Assembly (NCBI GenBank): GCA_946554325.1
Contig: CAMNSB010000005.1
Span: 1 to 39,216, forward strand
Reading direction: 5' to 3'
DNA from: an uncultured Mycoplasmatota bacterium
Lineage (GTDB): Bacteria; Bacillota_I; Bacilli_A; RF39; UBA660
DNA length: 39,216 nucleotides
The number at the start of each line of letters is the position of its first letter. Within the stretch, counting starts at the first letter, position 1. The notes under the pieces were generated by a model. That model was not told where the DNA came from. It saw only the letters and a program-made list of their open reading frames with translations, and ran no database searches. Positions 1-10,285 of the stretch are shown here, piece after piece. The translations under genes and the position numbers were made by a program.

Positions 1-55
1 AGCATTACTTTACACTTTTTTATCAAAAATTCCACTTTCTACTTGAAATTTTGCA

Positions 56-84
56 TTGCAAAAACGCTCAATTCGATATATAAT
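56..84 (+). promoter_or_regulatory. Putative sigma-A-type promoter of the giant surface protein
   Basis: TTGCAA (56-61), 17-nt spacer, TATAAT (79-84), upstream of ORF at 179. Confidence 0.55.
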
Positions 85-122
85 AATAATAAATAAAAGA
101 TAAAAAGTACTATATTTTAATG

Positions 123-145
123 TCATAAAGTAGGCGTCTTTATGA
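123..145. promoter_or_regulatory. Perfect dyad TCATAAAG-N7-CTTTATGA in the leader of the surface protein gene
   Basis: TCATAAAG (123-130), TAGGCGT, CTTTATGA (138-145); same dyad recurs at 8005-8027 and 39027-39049. Confidence 0.6.
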
Positions 146-178
146 TGAAAAAATAAAGTAACGATGAGGTGAAAATCA

Positions 179-3100
179 ATGCTTGGAAAGGATAAAAATA
201 TTCTGATTTTAACAATTTTATGTATTGCGTTTTTACTAATAATAGGTGGAGTTAGTTATGCTTTTTTATCTCAGGTCTTTTTTAGTGAACAAAAACTAGA
301 AACTATTGTTGGAACCCTTGCTATCGAATATAAAGATAAAAAAGGACTTCATTTAGATGGTATTTATCCAATGAGTGATGAAAAAGGTATGATGACTAGT
401 TCTTATGAGTTTAGTGTAGAAAATACAGGAGATGTGAAAGCCTTGTATGATATTTCTTTAGAAGAAGATAAAAGTACCATGAATCATTCTTACTTAAAAT
501 ACTCCCTAAAAAGAAATAATGAAGAATGGAGTGAACCTAAAGTATTAGATAGTTTGAAATTAAAAGAACAAATAGAATTAGATGTAGGTGCAAAGGATAA
601 CTATGAACTTAAAATGTGGATGGATGAGAAAGTGGGAAATGAAGGGAAAAACAAAGTCTTCAAAGCAAGAGTAGTAATCTCTAGTGTTCAAAGTAATGCA
701 AGTAGCAAAGATGTAACCCCTCCAGTCATCAAGTTAAAAGGAAGTTTATCTGAAAGTATTGAACAAAATAAAGAATATATTGATTTAGGAGTAGAAAGTA
801 TCGTTGACGATAAAGATACTTTAAATAAAGAAGATATAAAAGTAACTTATGAATATTATGATGGAGAAAATACCAAAGAAGTAGAGAACATTGATACCTC
901 CAAACTAGGAGTATACTATATTACTTATACCATTTCTGATAAAAGTGGAAATATAGGAAAGATTATTCGAAGTGTCAATATCTATAAGAAGAATACAATC
1001 CCACCAGTGATTAGATTAAATGGTAATAACTTAATAGCCATAAAAAGAGGAGAAGCATATTCAGAACTTGGAGCCAGTGCCAGTAGTGGAGAAGCTAATC
1101 TAACTAATAGAGTAGTAACAGTTGGAAAAGTAAATACAAATAAGTCTGGAAGTTATGAGATTAAGTATTTAATCACGGATAATGATGGAAATACAGCAAG
1201 TATCGTAAGAATAGTTAATGTCATTCATATTACGAGTGATGTAAAGACAGATATCAAACTAGATTTACCCAATAAACCAACAGACAAAGTCAAACTAGAA
1301 GGAGAAAACCTAGGAGATATTACTTATACTAGTAGTGATCCTGATATTGTAACAGTAGATGAGAATGGTAATGTAACAGGTAAAAATCCTGGAACAGCTA
1401 CAATAACCATAACTACCAGTACAGGACATAAGGAAACAATTATAATCACGGTAACAAAAACAGTAAATATCACCTATGAAAAAAGTACAGGGATTAGTAG
1501 TATCAGTAAAACAAGTGATACATGTGAAATTACAGAAAAAAATGGTAGTTGTCATGTTACTTTACCAAACATAGAAGGTTCAAAAGGATATACAGTTAGT
1601 GGTTGGTATGAAGGGGAAAGTAAAGTTGGAAATGCAAATGATTCTGTTACAGTAATAAGTAATAAAACATATACAGCAAAGGCTAATGCTAAAACCTATA
1701 CAATTGTTTACCATAGTAATGGTGGAAGTGGAAGTATGGCAAATACTACAGCAACAACAGGAAAAAATGTTTCTATTTCAGGTAATTCATTTACAAAAGA
1801 GGGATACAGTTTTGTAGGATGGACCACCAATAGTAATGGAGAAGATGATGGATATAACTGGACTGGTTTTAATGGAACATGGAACTTTGATAATGGTGAT
1901 AAAGGAATCACAGAAAACAAATTGAATCTATATGCCAGATGGAATATCAATCAATATAATGTTACTTATGACTATGCAACAAATGGAGGAAGTAGTGCTA
2001 CTAAAACTAGTGCTAAGGTAGGCTATAATAGTGCGATAGACTTAACGCCAAGTGCTACAAAAAGTGGATGGACCTTTGTAGGGTGGAATACGAATAAAGA
2101 TGCAACCAGTGCTTTAAGTAGTTTAACAATGAAGACAAGTAATGTTACTTTATATGCTATTTTTAGGAAAGAGGCCATTACTAGAACAGTAAACTTTAAT
2201 GCCAATGGAAATACCATTAGTGCCACAAGTAAAAGTTGTACGATAGCAGCAGTTTATAATAATGCAACACAAGAAGCTAATTGTTCTGTTACAACACCAA
2301 CAATCACAGCACCTACTAACACACCTAGAGTGATAGGATATCATACTTCGTCTACTGCAACATCTTCTCTTGTTGGAAGTAATGCTAATTTAGTAGTAAC
2401 TTCTGAAATAAATGGAAAGAAGTATTTTGCTATTACAACCAAAGATGCGATAAAAAGGAATATTACTTATACGAAACAAGGAACAGGAGTAACCGCTATT
2501 GGAAAAACAAATGATTCTTGTACGATAAATGCAACTTATAATGGTGCATCACAAGGAACTACTTGTACAGTAACAGCACCCTCTATAACAGTATCAAGCG
2601 GTTATACAGCAGTAGGATGGAATACCTCATCTACTGCTACTAATGGAACAGCAGCAAATGGAGTAATCACATTAGATAGAGATCAAGAGTATTATTCGAT
2701 TAGCTATAAAAATGCCATTACCAGAACAGTAACTTATACCAAGGGAACAGGGGTAAGTGCTATTGGTAAGACAAATGACTCCTGTACCATAGCAGCAGTC
2801 TATAATAATGCTACCCAAGGGACAAGTTGTAATGTCACATTACCATCTATCACAGCAAGTAAAGGATATACAGTGGATGGATGGTATCAAAATACAACAA
2901 AAAGTGCAGTAGGAGCAAGTATTAGTTTAAGTAGTAATGCTTCCTATGAAGCAAGAGCTACAGCCAATACTTATACAATTAGTTATAATGCAAACGGTGG
3001 AAGTGGAACAATGGGTAATACTACAGCAACCACAGGGAAGAATGTTTCTATATCAGGAAACTCATTCACAAAAGAAGGTTATACATTTGTAGGATGGACT

Positions 3101-4993
3101 ACGAATAGTAATGGAGCAGATGATGGATATAACTGGACAAACTGGAGTGGAACATGGAATTATGATAACGGACAATATGGAATTTCAAGTAATAAATTAA
3201 CACTATATGCCAGATGGAGTATTAATTCTTATGATGTTACTTATAACTATTCTAATAACGGAGGAAGTAGTGCTACTAAAACTAGTGCTAAAGTAAACTA
3301 TAATAGTGCTATAGACTTAACACCAACTGCTACGAAGAGTGGATGGACCTTTGTAGGATGGAATACCAATAAAGATGCCACAAGTGCATTAAGCAGTCTT
3401 ACCATGAAAACAAGTAATGTTACTTTATATGCTATCTTTCGAAAAGAGGCAAGAGTGATAACAATGAAATTCTATAAAAATGGAGCTAGTACTCAAACAA
3501 ATGAAAGTGGAACAGCCGTAGGAGATAATTATGTTACTAGAAGTTGTACTATATTAGCAGTCTACAATAATACTACACAATCAAGTAGTTGCCATATTAC
3601 TTCACCAGTGATAGTTGCAAGTAGTAACACCCCAACTGTTATTGGTTATAGTGCAAGTGCTTCAAATCATTCAAATATTTGGTCTCCAAATACTTCTAAA
3701 AGTGTGACTACTAGTGATGAACTTTTTGCACAGACAAAGAAAGATGGATTTTCGAGAAGTGTTTCTTATTATGCGTGGGAAGGAGTAGATGATCACGGAG
3801 ATGGTGGTACAGGTGGCAACTCCAAGCCTTTTAATATCAGTTCTTGCAACATTGCAACTGTTTATAATGGAGCAAGTCAAGCAACGGGTTGTGATGTAAC
3901 TTTAATAACAGCTCAAGCAAAGACTGGGTATAAGGATGCCAAATGGTATGTAAATATAAATGGAACAGGAACTCCATATTTATCAGGAAGTAGACTTACT
4001 TTAAATGGAGAAATCAGTGTTCTTTTTGGAATAGCAAAGAGAAATTTTACCTGTGCAAAAGCAGGAGAGACTACCACTTATGGAAAAAGAGAATGGTATA
4101 CAGTAGCAAATGATGGAACAAATTGCACTTTGGCACTAAATGCTCTTTCTACTTCTACAGGAACTTATGCAGAGGCAACAACAAAATTAACTTCAGAATA
4201 CTTCGTAGATGATCCACAAGAATCCACTTTATTAAATGAAAAGAATGCAGGACTTACAACAGTACTTGGAACATATACAGCAGGAACTGGAATTCCAAGT
4301 GGTACTACTGGAGTAATCTGGACAGGTGCTAGTAGTGCAGTAGGAGTCAATAGGACATTCCCATATTATTCAAATAAAACAGCAGGTTTATACTATAGTA
4401 CTAGACACGTAACGGATAGCAATACTACAGGGTCATTATTATATTCTAATTTTGTAACTGGATATAATACCTTATCCACCTCAACATGTAGTTCGGTAAG
4501 TGGTTCTAATTGCGTGATAAATAATGGAAAAGTGACCACTTATACTGTTAGTAATCATGGCTCAGAAAGTTGGACAACTTGGCAGATAGCAGATACTAAT
4601 AGCAATAAAAAATTCACAATAAATCGTGAAAAAGCAATAGGATCTTCACCACATGTTTTTAATACCCTAGGACAATACTCTTTATACTTGTATGATTGTG
4701 GTGGTACAAAACACAACAATGTAAGCTATAGCATAATAGCCAGAAATGGCTCATCAGTAACACATAACAACTATTTTACATCCCCTACCTCTACGTCAAC
4801 TATTTCTGCGATTAATAAGCACTATTGGAGGCAGGCTGGTGTAAGTGCAGGAGCAACAACAACAGTAACCAACGGAACACAAAGAACATACAATACAGGA
4901 ACGGATGCCTCTTGCATCCCAACATATACTACAGCATTCTCAAATGCCACTTATACAATTAATTATCGTCTTTATATAAGAGTAAAAATATGA
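179..4993 (+). CDS. Large secreted repeat surface protein: SipW/TasA-like N-terminus, Ig-like (DUF5011-like and BIG2-like) domains, InlB B-type repeats and Cys-paired repeats
   Basis: 1604-aa ORF; N-terminal ILILTILCIAFLLIIGGVSYAFLS signal; 'ENTGD' TasA/camelysin-like segment; DxTPPVIxLxG repeats; VTVDENGNVTGKNPGTATITI Ig2 motif; repeated YTIxYxxNGGSG...FxGWTTNxNG...LYARW. Confidence 0.8.
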   Translation: MLGKDKNILILTILCIAFLLIIGGVSYAFLSQVFFSEQKLETIVGTLAIEYKDKKGLHLDGIYPMSDEKGMMTSSYEFSVENTGDVKALYDISLEEDKSTMNHSYLKYSLKRNNEEWSEPKVLDSLKLKEQIELDVGAKDNYELKMWMDEKVGNEGKNKVFKARVVISSVQSNASSKDVTPPVIKLKGSLSESIEQNKEYIDLGVESIVDDKDTLNKEDIKVTYEYYDGENTKEVENIDTSKLGVYYITYTISDKSGNIGKIIRSVNIYKKNTIPPVIRLNGNNLIAIKRGEAYSELGASASSGEANLTNRVVTVGKVNTNKSGSYEIKYLITDNDGNTASIVRIVNVIHITSDVKTDIKLDLPNKPTDKVKLEGENLGDITYTSSDPDIVTVDENGNVTGKNPGTATITITTSTGHKETIIITVTKTVNITYEKSTGISSISKTSDTCEITEKNGSCHVTLPNIEGSKGYTVSGWYEGESKVGNANDSVTVISNKTYTAKANAKTYTIVYHSNGGSGSMANTTATTGKNVSISGNSFTKEGYSFVGWTTNSNGEDDGYNWTGFNGTWNFDNGDKGITENKLNLYARWNINQYNVTYDYATNGGSSATKTSAKVGYNSAIDLTPSATKSGWTFVGWNTNKDATSALSSLTMKTSNVTLYAIFRKEAITRTVNFNANGNTISATSKSCTIAAVYNNATQEANCSVTTPTITAPTNTPRVIGYHTSSTATSSLVGSNANLVVTSEINGKKYFAITTKDAIKRNITYTKQGTGVTAIGKTNDSCTINATYNGASQGTTCTVTAPSITVSSGYTAVGWNTSSTATNGTAANGVITLDRDQEYYSISYKNAITRTVTYTKGTGVSAIGKTNDSCTIAAVYNNATQGTSCNVTLPSITASKGYTVDGWYQNTTKSAVGASISLSSNASYEARATANTYTISYNANGGSGTMGNTTATTGKNVSISGNSFTKEGYTFVGWTTNSNGADDGYNWTNWSGTWNYDNGQYGISSNKLTLYARWSINSYDVTYNYSNNGGSSATKTSAKVNYNSAIDLTPTATKSGWTFVGWNTNKDATSALSSLTMKTSNVTLYAIFRKEARVITMKFYKNGASTQTNESGTAVGDNYVTRSCTILAVYNNTTQSSSCHITSPVIVASSNTPTVIGYSASASNHSNIWSPNTSKSVTTSDELFAQTKKDGFSRSVSYYAWEGVDDHGDGGTGGNSKPFNISSCNIATVYNGASQATGCDVTLITAQAKTGYKDAKWYVNINGTGTPYLSGSRLTLNGEISVLFGIAKRNFTCAKAGETTTYGKREWYTVANDGTNCTLALNALSTSTGTYAEATTKLTSEYFVDDPQESTLLNEKNAGLTTVLGTYTAGTGIPSGTTGVIWTGASSAVGVNRTFPYYSNKTAGLYYSTRHVTDSNTTGSLLYSNFVTGYNTLSTSTCSSVSGSNCVINNGKVTTYTVSNHGSESWTTWQIADTNSNKKFTINREKAIGSSPHVFNTLGQYSLYLYDCGGTKHNNVSYSIIARNGSSVTHNNYFTSPTSTSTISAINKHYWRQAGVSAGATTTVTNGTQRTYNTGTDASCIPTYTTAFSNATYTINYRLYIRVKI
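1694..2176 (+). repeat. InlB-B-type repeat block, copy 1
   Basis: 483 nt encoding TYTIVYHSNGGSGSM...LYAIFRKEA; gapless match in length to the copy at 2969-3451. Confidence 0.75.
2969..3451 (+). repeat. InlB-B-type repeat block, copy 2
   Basis: 483 nt encoding TYTISYNANGGSGTM...LYAIFRKEA; 1275 nt (425 codons) downstream of copy 1. Confidence 0.75.
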
Positions 4994-5020
4994 TAAAGTA
5001 CAATAAGGTTGGTGATATTT

Positions 5021-5854
5021 ATGAAACAAAAGAAAATAATAATACTTATTGCTACCATATTTCTATTTATCTTCGCAATGGTTATAATTGCTAATGATAT
5101 AGAAAACAGTAAAAAAGAAGAAAAAGAAGTAGAAACAGGAATGAAAAAGCTAGAAAAAAAGTTTAAACGCCGTGAAAATATGCTAATCTATGTAACAGAT
5201 GATAGTTGTGAATTATGTAAAGAAACTGACAAAATGATAGATTTTTATGAAAAAGCATATAATTTAGAATTTTATAGAACGAATAAAGAAGGACTAACAA
5301 ATAATGATTTAAAAGAATACTTTGGATTAGAAGAAGCTGCCATAGAACTACCTGCTGTAGTCTATATTCGTGATGGTATGTTAAAAGGAATAGATAACAA
5401 GATCTTAACAGAAGACTATTTTAGAGACTATCTAGTAGAATATGAATTTCTAGATAAAAAATATTTAGAAACAGATTATAGAATTACATATGATCAATTT
5501 ATGGAAAAATATAAAACAGATGAAAAACAAATCATATTTTTCTATAATTATGGAACCAATATATATTACAATGGTAAGAAAAAGAAGAATAAAATAAAAT
5601 ATGCAAACCGTGAAAAAGTAAGAGAAGAACTAGTAAAATTATCGAAAAATCATAACTTTAATTATAAAGTAGTCTTTTTCTCTAGTGAAGGTAGTGACAA
5701 AATATATCAAGAAGTTTTAAAAAGTACAGGGAAAAAAGAATTAGGAGGCTCATTTATTGTACTAACGCAAAATAGTCAAGTCACCGATTATTTAGAAGTA
5801 AAAGCGTTAAATTCTATTTCTCCATTTCTAGAAAAAAATAATATTTATGAATAA
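5021..5854 (+). CDS. Membrane-anchored thioredoxin-like protein
   Basis: N-terminal TM (IIILIATIFLFIFAMVIIA) then MLIYVTDDSCELCKETDKMIDFYEK with CxxC; start taken at ATG 5021 after AAGGTTGGTGA rather than TTG 5009. Confidence 0.65.
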   Translation: MKQKKIIILIATIFLFIFAMVIIANDIENSKKEEKEVETGMKKLEKKFKRRENMLIYVTDDSCELCKETDKMIDFYEKAYNLEFYRTNKEGLTNNDLKEYFGLEEAAIELPAVVYIRDGMLKGIDNKILTEDYFRDYLVEYEFLDKKYLETDYRITYDQFMEKYKTDEKQIIFFYNYGTNIYYNGKKKKNKIKYANREKVREELVKLSKNHNFNYKVVFFSSEGSDKIYQEVLKSTGKKELGGSFIVLTQNSQVTDYLEVKALNSISPFLEKNNIYE

Positions 5855-5895
5855 AAATCGTTGGACTTCGACTAGACGTTTTGATAGAATAATGA

Positions 5896-7910
<2,015 letters not shown>

Positions 7911-7911
<1 letters not shown>

Positions 7912-7960
7912 AAAAGGACTAAGTAGAGATAAAACATTTCACTGAGTCCTTTTCTTTTTA
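7911..7960 (+). terminator. Rho-independent terminator after ligA
   Basis: AAAAGGACTAAGT...ACTGAGTCCTTTT stem followed by TTCTTTTT. Confidence 0.75.
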
Positions 7961-8004
7961 TATATTTCGACATAGTTTTCTTTCTATATTCGTTAAAATG
8001 ATAC

Positions 8005-8157
8005 TCATAAAGGATGCTACTTTATGAAAAGAATAGATTTTTTCTTTTACTCATATTCTTTTCTTTTCTATGACTATTTTTTTGACTATGATTATAAGTA
8101 AGTCTTATTTTGTCAGGGTAAAAGTACAAGCATTTCTTCTTGACGAATATATGACTA
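8005..8157 (+). repeat. Composite intergenic element, copy A (dyad plus four TTGACTA-like heptamers)
   Basis: TCATAAAG-GATGCTA-CTTTATGA at 8005-8027; heptamers ATGACTA 8070, TTGACTA 8082, TTGACGA 8140, ATGACTA 8151; same spacing as copy at 39026-39180. Confidence 0.7.
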
Positions 8158-8193
8158 ATAATAAAAGAAATATTTCCAGATAGTTAACAAAAA

Positions 8194-8330
8194 TCACTCA
8201 AAAACCCTTCCTTTTCCTTGTAAACCAGCATTTTTACACTCTTCCAAAAACGTCTTTTTATCAACAATATAGGACTCATATTTAAGCTTTCCACCTCTAA
8301 CTTTATCTGCAAAAGGAAACATCATCGAAC
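8194..8330 (-). pseudogene. Possible C-terminal remnant of an unidentified gene
   Basis: Minus-strand reading MMFPFADKVRGGKLKYESYIVDKKTFLEECKNAGLQGKGRVFE* has ordinary protein composition, but the upstream part runs into the promoter of the capsule operon. Confidence 0.25.
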
Positions 8331-8338
8331 AAAATTTC

Positions 8339-8366
8339 TTGACATTTTGAAAAAATGTGATATAAT
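8339..8366 (+). promoter_or_regulatory. Consensus promoter of the polysaccharide locus
   Basis: TTGACA (8339-8344), 16-nt spacer, TATAAT (8361-8366). Confidence 0.85.
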
Positions 8367-8395
8367 ATGTAAAAACAAAAAGGGGGATGAAATTG

Positions 8396-9082
8396 ATGGA
8401 AGAAATCAATTTAAAGGAGTTATGGCATTATTTTATGTCGAAAAGTTATATTGCAATTGCTGCAATGATTATCTGTATATTAGTAGGAAACATTTATCTA
8501 TTCTGTTTCCAAACACCACTTTATAAAAGTACAACATCATTAGTATTAGTAAATGAAGAAAGAAGTGCTGCAAGTATTACACAAAGTGATATTACACTAA
8601 ATAACAACTTAGTAACGACATATAGTGAAATTATCAAAAGTAGAAATGTCCTATCACAAGTGGCAGAAAATCTAGAACTAGATGAAAGTGTTGAAAACTT
8701 ATCACGTTCTATTAGTGTATATTCAGTAACAGATACACAAATTATTAAAGTAGATGTAAGTCGTGAATCAAATGAAGAAGCAAGAGATATTGCGAATGAA
8801 TTAGCAGATGTATTTTCAAAAGAAATCAGAAGTATTTATAGAATTCAAAATATCTCAGTAGTAGATGAAGCGACATTAGCAACTAGTCCATATAATATTA
8901 GCATTATAAAACAAAATGCAATTTATAGTATTGTAGGAATGCTAATCGGAATGGGAATTATTTTTGTAATATTCTATTTCGATACTTCAATCAAAGATGT
9001 AAAAACAGTAGAAGAAAAATTAGATCTAACAGTGTTAGGCGTAGTTCCTAAGGTAGGTGATAAACATGGGTCGAAAAAATAA
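8396..9082 (+). CDS. Wzz/YveK-type capsular polysaccharide chain-length/kinase-modulator protein
   Basis: Two TM helices flanking an extracellular domain (YKSTTSLVLVNEE...; IVGMLIGMGIIFVIFYFDTSIKDVKTVEEKLDLTVLGVVP); start at ATG 8396 fits AGGGGG. Confidence 0.9.
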   Translation: MEEINLKELWHYFMSKSYIAIAAMIICILVGNIYLFCFQTPLYKSTTSLVLVNEERSAASITQSDITLNNNLVTTYSEIIKSRNVLSQVAENLELDESVENLSRSISVYSVTDTQIIKVDVSRESNEEARDIANELADVFSKEIRSIYRIQNISVVDEATLATSPYNISIIKQNAIYSIVGMLIGMGIIFVIFYFDTSIKDVKTVEEKLDLTVLGVVPKVGDKHGSKK

Positions 9083-10283
9083 AAATAAATACAAAAACAA
9101 GAAAAAAGAAGTAACCACAGTAGTAAAGGATAAGCAACCTATAACAAGTGAAATAATGAAACAACCAACACCACCAATAGTAAAAACAGTGGAGCAAGTT
9201 GTAAAGCCTGTTGAACAGCCTGTAAAACCAGTAGAACCTATTGTAAAAAAACAAGAAGAAATCGAAATAATCGAAGTAATCGGAGAAGAAAAAGAAAAAA
9301 AGGGAAGTGTTGAAATGCAGGAGAAAGTAGTAGAACAACAAGCAAAAAGCCCAGTGACATATCAATCAGTAAATAACCAAATACCAAATCAACAAGTAAA
9401 ACCAGTACAACAAGTACCACAACCAGTAAATAACCAAATACCAAGTCAACAAGTAAAACCAGTACAACAAGTACCACAACCAGTAAAAAAAGAAGAACCA
9501 ATACTAGTACAGCCTTTAGTTTATCAACAAGTAGAGGCGACAGTACCAAAAGTACAACAAGTAACAGAAATAAAAAAGGCACCAATCTATAATCCAGAAG
9601 TAAAAAAAGTAGATTTGCTAATAACAAAAAATCCTAAATCATCATTTAGTGAAGCAATCAAATCAGTAAGAACAAATTTACAATTTGCAAGTGTAGATAA
9701 AGAAATTAAAATCATTCTAGTATCATCCCCTGAACCAGGAGATGGAAAAAGCTTAATTTCTTCCAATTTAGCAGGAGCTTATGCTCAAGAAAATAAAAAA
9801 GTTCTAATTATAGATTGTGATTTAAGAAAAGGTCGTCAAGCAGAAATATTTGGAATAAAAAAATATCCAACAACAGGATATACAAACTTAATTTTAAACT
9901 ATAGAAGAAATATAACAACCTTAGAAAACTATATCAATAAAACAGGTATTGCCAATGTAGATTTAATTCCAAATGGACCAACGCCACCAAATCCAATTGA
10001 ACTTCTATCATCACCTAAGAATAAAGAACTATTAGATGATTTAAAAACAAGATATGACGTAATTATTCTAGATTGTCCACCAGTTCTTGGGCTTAGTGAT
10101 GCACTAGTCATGACAAAATATAGTGATGCAAACATTATTGTAATATCAAAAGGAAAAACAAAAGTAGAATCCCTTGCAGAAGTAAAGAAAAGCTTTGAAA
10201 AAGTAAATAGTACCATCACAGGAGTCATTACCAATAAAGCAAAACGTAAACATAATAGTTATTATGGATACTATGGTGAATAA
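9057..10283 (+). CDS. CpsD/YwqD-type bacterial tyrosine kinase with long Pro/Gln/Val-rich N-terminal extension
   Basis: Walker A SSPEPGDGKSLISSNLA, Walker A' VLIIDCDLRKGR, VIILDCPPVLGLSDA, C-terminal SYYGYYGE tyrosine cluster; ATG 9066 is an alternative start. Confidence 0.92.
   Translation: MINMGRKNKNKYKNKKKEVTTVVKDKQPITSEIMKQPTPPIVKTVEQVVKPVEQPVKPVEPIVKKQEEIEIIEVIGEEKEKKGSVEMQEKVVEQQAKSPVTYQSVNNQIPNQQVKPVQQVPQPVNNQIPSQQVKPVQQVPQPVKKEEPILVQPLVYQQVEATVPKVQQVTEIKKAPIYNPEVKKVDLLITKNPKSSFSEAIKSVRTNLQFASVDKEIKIILVSSPEPGDGKSLISSNLAGAYAQENKKVLIIDCDLRKGRQAEIFGIKKYPTTGYTNLILNYRRNITTLENYINKTGIANVDLIPNGPTPPNPIELLSSPKNKELLDDLKTRYDVIILDCPPVLGLSDALVMTKYSDANIIVISKGKTKVESLAEVKKSFEKVNSTITGVITNKAKRKHNSYYGYYGE
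9369..9482 (+). repeat. 57-bp tandem repeat, two copies, inside the kinase gene
   Basis: Unit GTAAATAACCAAATACCAAATCAACAAGTAAAACCAGTACAACAAGTACCACAACCA at 9369-9425 and 9426-9482 with one mismatch; encodes VNNQIP(N/S)QQVKPVQQVPQP. Confidence 0.95.
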
Positions 10284-10285
10284 AA

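Noticed and set aside
1310-4350. Six minus-strand ORFs opposite the surface protein
   Set aside because: Short, biased shadows of a repetitive Ser/Thr-rich coding sequence with no RBS or family features.
9369-9482. Tandem 57-bp units considered as a CRISPR or intergenic repeat
   Set aside because: Only two adjacent units without spacers, in frame within a coding region.
9048-9627. Minus-strand ORFs 9048-9365 and 9238-9627 (Leu/Val/Phe-rich)
   Set aside because: Antisense of the low-complexity Pro/Gln/Val/Lys-rich kinase extension; composition is a shadow of the + strand repeat.
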